Notes under the pieces: model-generated
The model's input: only the letters and a program-made list of their open reading frames with translations
What the model was told of the DNA's origin: nothing
Databases searched by the model: none
Assembly (NCBI GenBank): GCA_023405565.1
Contig: JAEXXW010000420.1
Coordinates: forward strand, 1 to 5,114
Source: Pseudomonadota bacterium
Lineage (GTDB): Bacteria > Pseudomonadota > Alphaproteobacteria > Rhizobiales > Xanthobacteraceae
Direction: 5' to 3'
DNA: 5,114 nucleotides
Shown here: one piece after another, positions 1 through 5,114 of the stretch
Layout: every line of letters starts with the position of its first letter
How positions within the stretch are numbered: the stretch's first letter is position 1
Program-made: the position numbers and the translations under genes

Positions 1-324
1 TTCCTGACGCAGCGGCAATTCCTGCCCGCGCATAGCCGCCGCAAGGTGGGCAAGGGATCGCGCGGCGTCGAGGCCGTGTTTGAAGGCGTTCTCAAGGACG
101 GACAGCGCAGCGGCGAATTCCGCAGCGATATCGACACGCGCCTCGCCACCCTGTCCATTCTCTCGGTCGTGAATGGTTGCGCCGCCTGGTACGAACGCGA
201 ACAGATGTCGATCGAGCACATCGGCGGCGAATTCATTCGATTCGTTCTGAACGGCATCGATCAACCGGCAGATGCGAAGGACGCAACGTCGCGGCAAACG
301 CGCCGTGGGCACAGAAAAATTTGA
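1..324 (+). CDS. TetR/AcrR-family transcriptional regulator, C-terminal part (5' end outside window)
   Basis: This reading frame is open from base 1 and stops at TGA 322-324, giving the last 107 residues of a protein. The N-terminal helix-turn-helix that would prove the family is outside the window, so the call rests on the C-terminal ligand-binding domain. A stretch starting QRQFLPAHSRRKV is followed by an amphipathic helix ending in KDGQRSGEFRSDID, a helix with SILSVVNGCAAWYERE, and a closing helix GGEFIRFVLNGI. This arrangement (G...GEFR.D.D, then AWY, then the last helix ending in NG) is usual for TetR regulators of fatty-acid and aryl/acyl-CoA catabolism. Such proteins generally repress neighbouring catabolic operons and are released by acyl-CoA ligands; that role here is inference from its position directly upstream of an acyl-CoA synthetase on the same strand. 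The last 20 or so residues are polar and basic and probably disordered. An internal ATG at 46 is not the start. Confidence 0.8.
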   Translation, partial: FLTQRQFLPAHSRRKVGKGSRGVEAVFEGVLKDGQRSGEFRSDIDTRLATLSILSVVNGCAAWYEREQMSIEHIGGEFIRFVLNGIDQPADAKDATSRQTRRGHRKI

Positions 325-353
325 TTGACCTATAGAATTTCCGGCGCTGAAAT
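325..353 (+). promoter_or_regulatory. Possible sigma-70-type promoter for the synthetase/transport genes
   Basis: TTGACC at 325-330 matches five of six bases of the -35 consensus. It is separated by exactly 17 bases from TGAAAT at 348-353, which matches four of six bases of the -10 consensus. It begins right after the regulator's stop codon and is oriented toward the acyl-CoA synthetase. The spacing is ideal but the -10 is weak, and no transcription start is known. The hexamer AAATGA occurs twice just here (350-355 and 362-367, 12 bases apart), which could be half-sites for a regulator lying over the -10 and start region; this is speculative. Confidence 0.35.
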
Positions 354-367
354 GAACGCTTAAATGA

Positions 368-381
368 GCCGGACAACCGGC
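368..381 (+). repeat. Small inverted repeat in the gap upstream of the synthetase
   Basis: GCCGG (368-372) and CCGGC (377-381) form a perfect 5-base inverted repeat around ACAA. It lies about 15-30 bases downstream of the putative -10 element, a common place for an operator, and could equally be a minor hairpin in the 5' leader. There is no T tract after it, so it is not a terminator. The arms are short enough to occur by chance in GC-rich DNA. Confidence 0.25.
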
Positions 382-419
382 CAGCGGCAGGGTGCTTCGG
401 CAACTTGCCCCGCTCATTC

Positions 420-425
420 GGGAGG
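420..425 (+). promoter_or_regulatory. Strong Shine-Dalgarno sequence serving the ATG at 436 rather than the one at 502
   Basis: GGGAGG is the only strong ribosome binding site in the gap before the acyl-CoA synthetase. It sits 10 bases upstream of ATG 436, a slightly long but workable distance, and 76 bases from the synthetase start at 502. The bases just before 502 offer only a weak AAGG (494-497). Ribosomes are therefore likely to load at 436. Confidence 0.5.
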
Positions 426-435
426 ATGCTGCGCG

Positions 436-495
436 ATGACAGACATGACAGGCGATTTCTCCGCTGGCGAATTGCGTCACTCCTTCATGGCATAA
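436..495 (+). CDS. Candidate 19-residue upstream ORF (leader peptide or truncated N-terminus of the synthetase)
   Basis: ATG 436 opens a 19-codon frame (MTDMTGDFSAGELRHSFMA) ending at TAA 493-495. It is preceded by GGGAGG at 420-425. Two things make it notable. It is in the same frame as the acyl-CoA synthetase, separated from that ATG only by the stop codon and six bases. The synthetase's own start also lacks a good ribosome binding site. Possible readings are a translated leader that feeds ribosomes to 502 by termination and re-initiation, an ancestral N-terminal extension cut off by a nonsense change, or a chance ORF. I recognise no homologue of the peptide and it has no cysteine, signal or membrane features. 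Real translation is plausible but unproven. Confidence 0.35.
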   Translation: MTDMTGDFSAGELRHSFMA

Positions 496-501
496 GGCGC
501 C

Positions 502-2403
502 ATGGGAGAGACCGCAGCGCAACCTGCGATCTTTGCGAGCCTGCGCGGCAAGACCGCGCCGGGGCTGATCGCCGAGCATGCGCGGCAGAAGCCGGATGCT
601 GTCGCCTATCGCGCCAAGCAGCTTGGTCTTTATCGTGAACGCAGCTGGCGCGACTACGCGGTTTCGGTCGGCCGTCACGCTCTCGCTTTGCAGAAACTCG
701 GTCTCGCGAAAGGCGATCGCGTCGCGATCATGGGCGACGCCTGCGAGGAATGGGTGATCTGCGACATGGCCACTCAGGCCGCCGGCGCGATCGTCTATGG
801 CATCTATCCAACGGCTTCCGTGTCGGAAGTCGAATACCAGATGACCGATGGCGGCGCCTCGATCTTCATCGCCGAGGATCAGGAATATGTCGACAAGATC
901 CTGCAAGTGGCCGACAAGCTGCCGAACCTGAAATGGATTGTCGTCATCGACGATTCGGCGATGTTCGATTACAGCCATCCGAAGCTGAAATCGCTGTCGG
1001 ACATTCTCAGTGAGGTCTCACAGGACGACAAGGCTTGCATCGCCGCGCTGGAGCAGATGACGGCGACGCTGAAGGGCAGCGATCCGGCCTTCATCGTCTA
1101 CACCTCCGGCACCACCGGCAATCCGAAGGGCGCCCTCGTCTCACACGGCAAGCACCTTGCCGGCGTCTATGCCATCGTCGATCACTATCCGACCCTGCGC
1201 GACAAGGATCACCGCACGGTCGTGTTCCTGCCGATGTGTCACATCTTCGGCCGCGATGTCGCGACCACGCTGCCGCTGGTCTCTCGCCTCGTGCCGCATT
1301 TCGGCGAAGACGTCGACGATCTGATGCAGACGATGTTCGAGGTGGCGCCGACCGCTCTCTTCACCGTGCCGCGCTACATGCAGAAATTCGCCTCGCAGAT
1401 CCTCGTCGGCCTCAGCACCACCTCGCCGGTCAAGCGAGCCGTCTACAGCACCGCCATGAAGATCGGCCGCGCATCGGCGCGCCGCCGCTGGGCTGGCAAG
1501 ACCGATGCCGTCACCAGCGCCATGAATGGCGTGGCGCGCGGCATCGCCTTTGGCCGCGTACTCAACAAGCTCGGCCTCGACAAGCTGGAGCTTGCCATCT
1601 CCGGCGCGGCGCCGCTGCCGCAGGAGACCGCCGCGCTCTGGCAGATATGGGGCGTCAATCTCGTCGAGGCCTATGGCCAGACCGAAACCGGCGGCTCCTT
1701 CATCAGCGGGCAGAAGCAGCGCTTTGCGCGGCCGGGCAATGTCGGCACCGTCGTCAATGGCTGGCAGGTGCGCCTCGACAATGACGGACAGATTCTCGTC
1801 AAGGGACCGGATCAGTTCGAAGGCTATTGGCAAAAGCCGGATGCCACGCGCGAGATCGTCGACACCGACAACTGGCTGCATACCGGCGATGTCGGCGAAT
1901 GGAAGGATGGCAATCTTCGGCTGATCGATCGCGCCCGCGATTTCATCGTCACCGCCGGCGGCAAGACCATTTCACCGTCCTCGATCGAGAACACTTTGCG
2001 CGCCAGCCCTTACATCAGCGAGTCGATCGTGTTCGGACAGGGCCGTAAATATCTCACCGCGCTGATCGAGATCGATTTCGATTCCGTCGCCGACTGGGCG
2101 CGCGCGAACGACGTGAACTACACAGGTTTCACCAGCCTCGTTCAGAACGCGGCCGTGCAGACCCTCATCAAGTCCGAGATCGACAAGGCCAACACCGAAT
2201 TCGCTCGCGTCGAGCAGATCAAGAAATTCCGTATTCTGCCGAAAGAGCTCGATCCCGAACAGGATGGCGAGCCGGTGACGCCGACCCGCAAGGTGAAACG
2301 CAGCCTGATGTATGACCGCTTCAAGGCGCTGGTCGAAGATATGTATGATGAAAGTGAAAGCCGTGTGCTGGCTGCGGAGGTTGGCGACACGCTGCGTGTT
2401 TAA
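502..2403 (+). CDS. AMP-forming long-chain-type acyl-CoA synthetase (FAA1/ANL superfamily)
   Basis: This enzyme activates a carboxylic acid with ATP to an acyl-adenylate and transfers it to coenzyme A in the cytoplasm. All core motifs of the adenylate-forming superfamily are present. The phosphate-binding loop YTSGTTGNPKG is at residues 200-210, the adenine-site motif EAYGQTET at 389-396, LHTGDVG at 459-465, the hinge DRARDFIVTAGGKTISPSSIEN at about 476-497, and the C-terminal PTRKVKR at 594-600, with K597 the expected catalytic lysine. At 633 residues it is full length for the bacterial long-chain group and shows no frameshift or lost key residue. Start 502 is chosen because an in-frame TAA lies at 493-495 and the conserved N-terminal segment (GKTAPGLIAEHARQKPDAVAYR) begins soon after it. 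The start has only a weak AAGG upstream. Its place before a Liv-type transporter suggests it activates the imported acid. Chain length and aromatic versus aliphatic specificity cannot be judged from sequence alone; a fadD label would be a guess. Confidence 0.93.
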   Translation: MGETAAQPAIFASLRGKTAPGLIAEHARQKPDAVAYRAKQLGLYRERSWRDYAVSVGRHALALQKLGLAKGDRVAIMGDACEEWVICDMATQAAGAIVYGIYPTASVSEVEYQMTDGGASIFIAEDQEYVDKILQVADKLPNLKWIVVIDDSAMFDYSHPKLKSLSDILSEVSQDDKACIAALEQMTATLKGSDPAFIVYTSGTTGNPKGALVSHGKHLAGVYAIVDHYPTLRDKDHRTVVFLPMCHIFGRDVATTLPLVSRLVPHFGEDVDDLMQTMFEVAPTALFTVPRYMQKFASQILVGLSTTSPVKRAVYSTAMKIGRASARRRWAGKTDAVTSAMNGVARGIAFGRVLNKLGLDKLELAISGAAPLPQETAALWQIWGVNLVEAYGQTETGGSFISGQKQRFARPGNVGTVVNGWQVRLDNDGQILVKGPDQFEGYWQKPDATREIVDTDNWLHTGDVGEWKDGNLRLIDRARDFIVTAGGKTISPSSIENTLRASPYISESIVFGQGRKYLTALIEIDFDSVADWARANDVNYTGFTSLVQNAAVQTLIKSEIDKANTEFARVEQIKKFRILPKELDPEQDGEPVTPTRKVKRSLMYDRFKALVEDMYDESESRVLAAEVGDTLRV

Positions 2404-2440
2404 AGTCTGACGGCAATAAACTGACAACAAAACTGAAATG

Positions 2441-2459
2441 AATTGCGACAACAGCAATT
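2441..2459 (+). repeat. Inverted repeat immediately upstream of the binding-protein ribosome binding site
   Basis: AATTGC (2441-2446) and GCAATT (2454-2459) are perfect 6-base inverted arms around GACAACA, ending one base before the AGGGAGG ribosome binding site. As DNA it could be an operator; as RNA it could be a small hairpin that affects translation or mRNA stability. The stem is AT-rich and weak, and the downstream run is purine, so it is not a terminator. Confidence 0.35.
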
Positions 2460-2460
2460 A

Positions 2461-2467
2461 AGGGAGG
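2461..2467 (+). promoter_or_regulatory. Ribosome binding site that fixes the binding-protein start at 2476
   Basis: AGGGAGG is a near-perfect Shine-Dalgarno sequence ending 8 bases before ATG 2476. The same frame stays open to a TTG at 2443, but starting there would place the Shine-Dalgarno inside the gene and add 11 charged residues (QQQLREDHL-like) in front of a good signal peptide. The 2476 start is therefore preferred. Confidence 0.85.
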
Positions 2468-2475
2468 ATCATCTG

Positions 2476-3639
2476 ATGCGACTGAAGATCGCGCTGGCTG
2501 CGGCCGGGCTTGTTGGCCTCGCAGGCTCCGCTTCGGGGCAGGATGCTTATGTGATCGGCGTGACGGCGGCGCTGACCGGACCGCCCGCGTCCACCTATGC
2601 GCCGGCCATGGATGCGCTACGCATCTATCTCGATGGCGTGAATGCGCGCGGCGGCGTCAACGGCAAACAGATCAAGCTGGTGATCCAGGACGATTCCGCC
2701 GAGCCGTCGAAGGCAGTTGCCAATGCCAAGAAGCTGGTCTCGCAGGACAATGCCATCCTGCTGGTCAATGCCAGCCTGTCCTCCACCTATGCGCCGGTCG
2801 TTGCAGAGTCGCGCAACTCGAAGACGCCGCTGCTGTTTGCGAGCGGCGTGTGTCCGAAGGACGTCTATCCGCCGGCCGATCCGCTGCAATTCTGTACGAC
2901 CGCCTATGCCTCGACCTATGACAGCCGCGCCGCGCTGACCTTCGTGAAGGATCGGGCCAAGGGCACGCCGGTGAAGATCGGCTTCTCGGCCATGGCCATT
3001 CCGCTGTCGCGCGGCGAAATGGAATTCGCCGCCAAGCTTGCGCCGGAGATGGGCATGACCGCGCTCGGCGTCGAAGTCATTCCGCCGCCGACGCCGGATT
3101 ACACGCCCTTCGCCACCAAGCTGAAGGATGCCGGTGCGAACTGGGTATTCTCATGGGCGCCGTGGGTGACACAGGTGCGCACCTTCGAGGCGCTACGCCG
3201 TCTCGGCTGGCAGGACGATTTCATCGCTTGGGCCCATCTCGAAGCCGAAGGCGAACTGAAGCGCATCAAGGATCCGAAGCTGTTCGTCGTCGGCGCCAAT
3301 GCGCTGTTCGACGATGAACTGCCGGAGCAGAAAGTCATCGCCGAAGCCGCGAAGAAAGCCGGCAGCATATATCCGCCGGACCAGATGGTCGAAGGCTGGA
3401 TCGCCGGCATGGTGATCGAAGCGGCGCTGAAAGGCGCGGGCGCGAAGGCGACGACGGCGTCGCTGCGTGACTCGATGTCCAACCTCAAGGTCGATCTGAA
3501 GGGACTGCGTGGCGGTCCGATCGAATGGACCAAGGACAACCACTTCCGCACCAAACAATTCTATCGCGTCTACAAGTGGGACCCGGCGGCATCCAAGATC
3601 GCCATCGCGAAGGATTGGTACAGCTACGATGTGGAATAG
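2476..3639 (+). CDS. Periplasmic substrate-binding protein of a branched-chain-amino-acid-type (HAAT/Liv) ABC transporter
   Basis: The 387-residue product is a type I periplasmic binding protein (Peripla_BP_6, LivK/LivJ-like) that captures a ligand and delivers it to the LivH/LivM permeases encoded downstream. It opens with a Sec signal peptide: MRLK, a hydrophobic stretch to about residue 16, then GSASG with probable cleavage before Q22. There is no lipobox cysteine, so it should be soluble in the periplasm. Family hallmarks follow: YVIGVTAALTGP at about 25-36, a first-lobe segment with NARGGVNGKQIKLVIQDD, then a serine-rich NASLSSTYAPV in the expected ligand-binding area, and a second lobe with DYTPFATKLKDAGANWVF. 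The two cysteines C126 and C140 flank a proline-rich loop (CPKDVYPPADPLQFC) and could form a disulfide after export. Homologues near acyl-CoA ligases often bind organic or aromatic acids instead of amino acids; the ligand here is unknown. A strong ribosome binding site and the long gap after it suggest higher expression than the permeases. Confidence 0.92.
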   Translation: MRLKIALAAAGLVGLAGSASGQDAYVIGVTAALTGPPASTYAPAMDALRIYLDGVNARGGVNGKQIKLVIQDDSAEPSKAVANAKKLVSQDNAILLVNASLSSTYAPVVAESRNSKTPLLFASGVCPKDVYPPADPLQFCTTAYASTYDSRAALTFVKDRAKGTPVKIGFSAMAIPLSRGEMEFAAKLAPEMGMTALGVEVIPPPTPDYTPFATKLKDAGANWVFSWAPWVTQVRTFEALRRLGWQDDFIAWAHLEAEGELKRIKDPKLFVVGANALFDDELPEQKVIAEAAKKAGSIYPPDQMVEGWIAGMVIEAALKGAGAKATTASLRDSMSNLKVDLKGLRGGPIEWTKDNHFRTKQFYRVYKWDPAASKIAIAKDWYSYDVE

Positions 3640-3670
3640 CTTTGGAGTCAAAGCGACAATCACACCGCTC

Positions 3671-3690
3671 GTCCCCGCGAAGGCGGGGAC
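3671..3690 (+). repeat. REP-like palindromic repeat unit, hairpin 1
   Basis: GTCCCCGC (3671-3678) and GCGGGGAC (3683-3690) form a perfect 8-base stem around GAAG. From memory, CGTCCCCGCGAAGGCGGGGAC and close variants are scattered through intergenic DNA of many alphaproteobacteria, so this is probably a copy of a dispersed element. In the RNA it would be a stable hairpin just 31 bases after the binding-protein stop. It could protect the upstream message from 3' exonucleases, allowing more binding protein than permease. The sequence after it is A-rich, not T-rich, so it is not a standard terminator on the + strand. Confidence 0.75.
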
Positions 3691-3749
3691 ACAGGGCAAG
3701 AAGAAAAAACTGTAATCTGAGCTCTGGAACCCCGCTGGAACCTGTCATA

Positions 3750-3771
3750 GGGCCGCGCATAGCGCGGACCC
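3750..3771 (+). repeat. GC-rich inverted repeat, hairpin 2
   Basis: GGGCCGCGC (3750-3758) pairs with GCGCGG (3762-3767) plus CCC (3769-3771), leaving A3768 as a bulge and ATA as the loop. That makes a stem of nine pairs with one bulge. Flanked by CATAG and CGTTGGCG, it resembles other dispersed palindromes of Bradyrhizobium-like genomes, though I am less sure of that than for the first hairpin. No T tract follows. With hairpin 1 it makes this gap unusually structured. Confidence 0.6.
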
Positions 3772-3855
3772 GTTGGCGGAGATTAGCGGAAATAATGAGT
3801 GAAGACCTCGCTTGAAGCCGCCACTGCGCCGTTGTTGAAGAAAGTCCGATAGACC

Positions 3856-4728
3856 TTGCAACTCATCGTCAACATCATCGTCCTGTCGTCGATCTACGCG
3901 CTGATCGCCTGCGGCTATGTGCTGGTCTATCGCGTCAGCCGCGTGCTCAATCTCGCGCATGGCGAGTTGATGATGGTCGGCTCGTATCTGCTGCTGACCA
4001 CCGCGTGGATGTTCTCCAGTTCGCCGGCCATCGCCATTCTTGCCGCCATCGTGCTCAGCCTCGTCGTCGGCGTGATGGTCTACGTCTTCCTGATGCGCAA
4101 GATGACCGGCGAGATGGTGCTCGCCGCCGTGCTCACTACCGTCGCGCTCGGCATTCTCCTGCGCGGCATCATGGTACTGATCTGGTCGGCACAGCAGCAA
4201 TATCCGGGACAGGCGCTCGGCTTTTCCAATCCGGCGCTCGCGCTGCCCGGTGGGGCGCGCATCTTGCTGTTCGCGGCGATCCTCGTCGGCACCACCGCCT
4301 TCGTCTATGCGGCGCTGTTCACCTTCCTGCGCTTTGGCGCATGGGGCGTGCGCATGCGCGCGGCGGGACAGAATCCACTGCTCGCCGCACAACGCGGTAT
4401 CAACCTGCATGCCATCTACGCGCTGGCCTGGGGCCTTTCGACGCTGACCGGCGCGCTGGCCGGCATGCTGATCTCGCTCGATTCCGGCCTCACCTCGTCG
4501 ATGATGATCATCGGGCTGAAGGCCTTTCCCGCCGCACTCGTCGGCGGACTCGATTCACTCGTCGGCGCGATCATCGGCGCGTTGATCATCGGCGCCTGCG
4601 AGGTGCTGTCGATCCAGTATATCGATCCGCTTCTCTCCGACGTCATTCCCTTCATCGTCTTGATTGCGATGCTGGCCGTGCGCCCCTGGGGCCTGTTCGG
4701 CACGCGCGAGGAGCTTGACCGTGTCTAG
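3856..4728 (+). CDS. Branched-chain-amino-acid-type ABC transporter permease, LivH family
   Basis: This 290-residue inner-membrane protein is one half of the transport channel and should pair with the LivM-type protein encoded next. Family signatures are clear: SIYALIACGYVLVYRVSRVLNLAHGE at about residues 12-37, the cytoplasmic loop RAAGQNPLLAAQRGI at 168-182 (the likely ATPase contact), GLKAFPAALVGGLDS at 220-234, and the C-terminal AVRPWGLFGTRE at 274-285. Hydrophobic segments lie at roughly 4-24, 38-53, 57-80, 88-110, 135-155, 188-207, 215-250 (probably two) and 263-275. The start is TTG 3856: an in-frame TAG at 3850-3852 rules out anything further upstream, and the next options would remove the conserved first helix. 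Only a weak purine run (GAAGAAAG, 3837-3844) precedes it, so translation initiation is probably inefficient. The end overlaps the next gene by 8 bases, implying translational coupling. A livH symbol would imply leucine transport, which the context does not support. Confidence 0.92.
   Translation: MQLIVNIIVLSSIYALIACGYVLVYRVSRVLNLAHGELMMVGSYLLLTTAWMFSSSPAIAILAAIVLSLVVGVMVYVFLMRKMTGEMVLAAVLTTVALGILLRGIMVLIWSAQQQYPGQALGFSNPALALPGGARILLFAAILVGTTAFVYAALFTFLRFGAWGVRMRAAGQNPLLAAQRGINLHAIYALAWGLSTLTGALAGMLISLDSGLTSSMMIIGLKAFPAALVGGLDSLVGAIIGALIIGACEVLSIQYIDPLLSDVIPFIVLIAMLAVRPWGLFGTREELDRV
4708..4713 (+). promoter_or_regulatory. Ribosome binding site for the LivM-type gene, inside the LivH-type gene
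   Basis: GAGGAG lies 7 bases before GTG 4721, within the last codons of the preceding permease. Good spacing and the overlapping GTGTCTAG (start and stop of the two genes) fix the GTG as the start of the next gene. Confidence 0.8.
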
Positions 4729-5114
4729 CCAGCCGCGCGCCTCGGGCTATTTCCGTACCAGCTACGGGCAGGACATCGCCCTCACTCAAACGAAACTCCA
4801 GCGCATCAGCGCCGTCGTCTTCGTCATTGCGCTGATCGGCTTTCCGTTCGTCGCCTCGAATTTCTATCTCGATCTCGTCACGCAGGTCTTTCTCGCCTCC
4901 ATCGGCGCCCTGTCGCTGATGCTGCTGACCGGCTATGCGGGGCTGATCTCGCTCGGCCATGCCGGCCTTCTCTGCGCCGGCGCCTTCACGGCCGGCATCC
5001 TGTTCAAGGAATTCAACACGCCGATCTGGCTGACGCTGCCGGCCGCTGCCATGGTCGGTGCGCTGCTCGGCGTGATCTTCGGCCTGCCGTCGCTGCGCCT
5101 GCGCGGGCTTTATC
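4721..5114 (+). CDS. Branched-chain-amino-acid-type ABC transporter permease, LivM family (3' end outside window)
   Basis: Translation from GTG 4721 stays open to the right edge, giving the first 131 residues (ending SLRLRGLY) of a protein normally about 300-350 long. It begins with about 28 polar residues (MSSQPRASGYFRTSYGQD...), then a hydrophobic segment at about 30-46 and further segments at about 52-70, 73-95 and 100-120. The diagnostic LivM motif LLTGYAGLISLGHAGLL is at 68-84, followed by a GAFTAG stretch and the family's FGLPSLRLRGLY. It is the second inner-membrane permease and should form the channel with the LivH-type protein. It overlaps that gene by 8 bases and has a good ribosome binding site, so the two are coupled. 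The start could also be a little downstream, but no in-frame alternative has as good a ribosome binding site. ATPase genes are expected further right. Confidence 0.9.
   Translation, partial: MSSQPRASGYFRTSYGQDIALTQTKLQRISAVVFVIALIGFPFVASNFYLDLVTQVFLASIGALSLMLLTGYAGLISLGHAGLLCAGAFTAGILFKEFNTPIWLTLPAAAMVGALLGVIFGLPSLRLRGLY

Larger units (their letters stand above)
2404..2475 (+). other. Intergenic leader before the binding-protein gene, with short repeats
   Basis: This 72-base AT-richer gap separates the synthetase stop from the binding-protein ATG. GACAACA occurs at 2423-2429 and again at 2447-2453. CTGAAATGAA at 2433-2442 is identical to 347-356 in the gap before the synthetase. An inverted repeat at 2441-2459 sits just before the ribosome binding site. 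I found no convincing -35/-10 pair, so co-transcription with the synthetase is the simplest reading, but the repeats could be a second regulator-binding region. Confidence 0.4.
3640..3855 (+). other. 216-base gap between binding protein and permease, non-coding, carrying two GC-rich hairpins
   Basis: No credible gene is present. Short open frames here are repeat-derived, including a + strand VPAKAGTQ and a minus-strand CVPAFAGTSG, which are typical chance translations of a dispersed palindrome. The gap contains two strong inverted repeats (3671-3690 and 3750-3771), an A-rich run at 3701-3709, and the hexamer GGAACC twice (3726-3731 and 3737-3742). No T tract follows either hairpin on the + strand, so a simple intrinsic terminator is not supported and the genes on either side may still share a transcript. 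Confidence 0.6.

Noticed and set aside
1141..1881. A 246-codon open frame on the minus strand inside the acyl-CoA synthetase
   Set aside because: It is antisense to a well-supported enzyme with all superfamily motifs. Its product is arginine-, alanine- and aspartate-rich with no recognisable domain, as expected of shadow frames in GC-rich genes.
2387..2402. ACACGC-T-GCGTGT followed by TTTAAA at the end of the synthetase gene, possible terminator
   Set aside because: With a realistic three-base loop the stem is only five pairs and the T run is three bases, too weak for intrinsic termination; it overlaps the last codons and is probably coincidental.
2443..2475. TTG 2443 as an alternative start of the binding protein
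   Set aside because: It would place the strong ribosome binding site inside the gene and put charged residues before the signal peptide.
3671..3771. Two palindromes considered as a CRISPR or tandem repeat array
   Set aside because: The two hairpins differ in sequence, there are only two of them, and there are no regular spacers.
3773..3800. TTGGCG with a downstream AATAAT as a promoter for the permease genes
   Set aside because: The spacing between the two hexamers is about 12 bases, too short for a sigma-70 promoter.
3795..3815. Six-codon ORF (MSEDLA) before the permease
   Set aside because: It has no ribosome binding site and is too short to distinguish from chance.
3745..4410. A 221-codon minus-strand open frame opposite the LivH-type permease
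   Set aside because: The translation is low-complexity and rich in His, Glu, Asp and Gln, a standard antisense artefact of a hydrophobic membrane-protein gene. It extends through the hairpin-bearing gap and has no convincing start signals.

Overview
The window reads as a stretch of GC-rich alphaproteobacterial chromosome, most likely from Hyphomicrobiales (the Bradyrhizobium/Rhodopseudomonas neighbourhood). The basis is the base composition and codon use, a dispersed-repeat type common in those genomes (GTCCCCGC-GAAG-GCGGGGAC), and a catabolic gene order typical of the group. All genes I can support lie on the + strand.

Layout. Positions 1-324 hold the C-terminal part of a TetR-family regulator whose DNA-binding domain lies off the left edge. 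Positions 325-501 are a 177-base gap with a plausible sigma-70 promoter, a small inverted repeat and a 19-codon ORF with a good ribosome binding site. Positions 502-2403 encode a complete 633-residue AMP-forming acyl-CoA synthetase of the long-chain (FAA1-like) type. A 72-base gap with a hairpin-capable inverted repeat precedes the periplasmic binding protein of a branched-chain-amino-acid-type (HAAT/Liv) ABC transporter (2476-3639, 387 residues, with a signal peptide). A 216-base gap carrying two GC-rich hairpins precedes the LivH-type permease (3856-4728, TTG start). This overlaps by 8 bases the start of a LivM-type permease (from 4721), which runs off the right edge. Genes for the transporter's ATPases (LivG/LivF-like) are expected beyond 5114.

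How it works together (inference). The binding protein captures a small molecule in the periplasm, LivH/LivM move it across the inner membrane, and the synthetase converts a carboxylic acid to its CoA thioester, possibly under control of the TetR-type regulator. Together this suggests uptake and activation of an organic acid (aliphatic or aromatic) rather than an amino acid. The exact substrate cannot be read from the sequence.

I see no CRISPR, phage, insertion sequence, RNA gene or clearly novel system. The points most worth a second look are the short ORF lying in frame just upstream of the synthetase, the two hairpins between binding protein and permease, and a decamer shared by the two upstream gaps.
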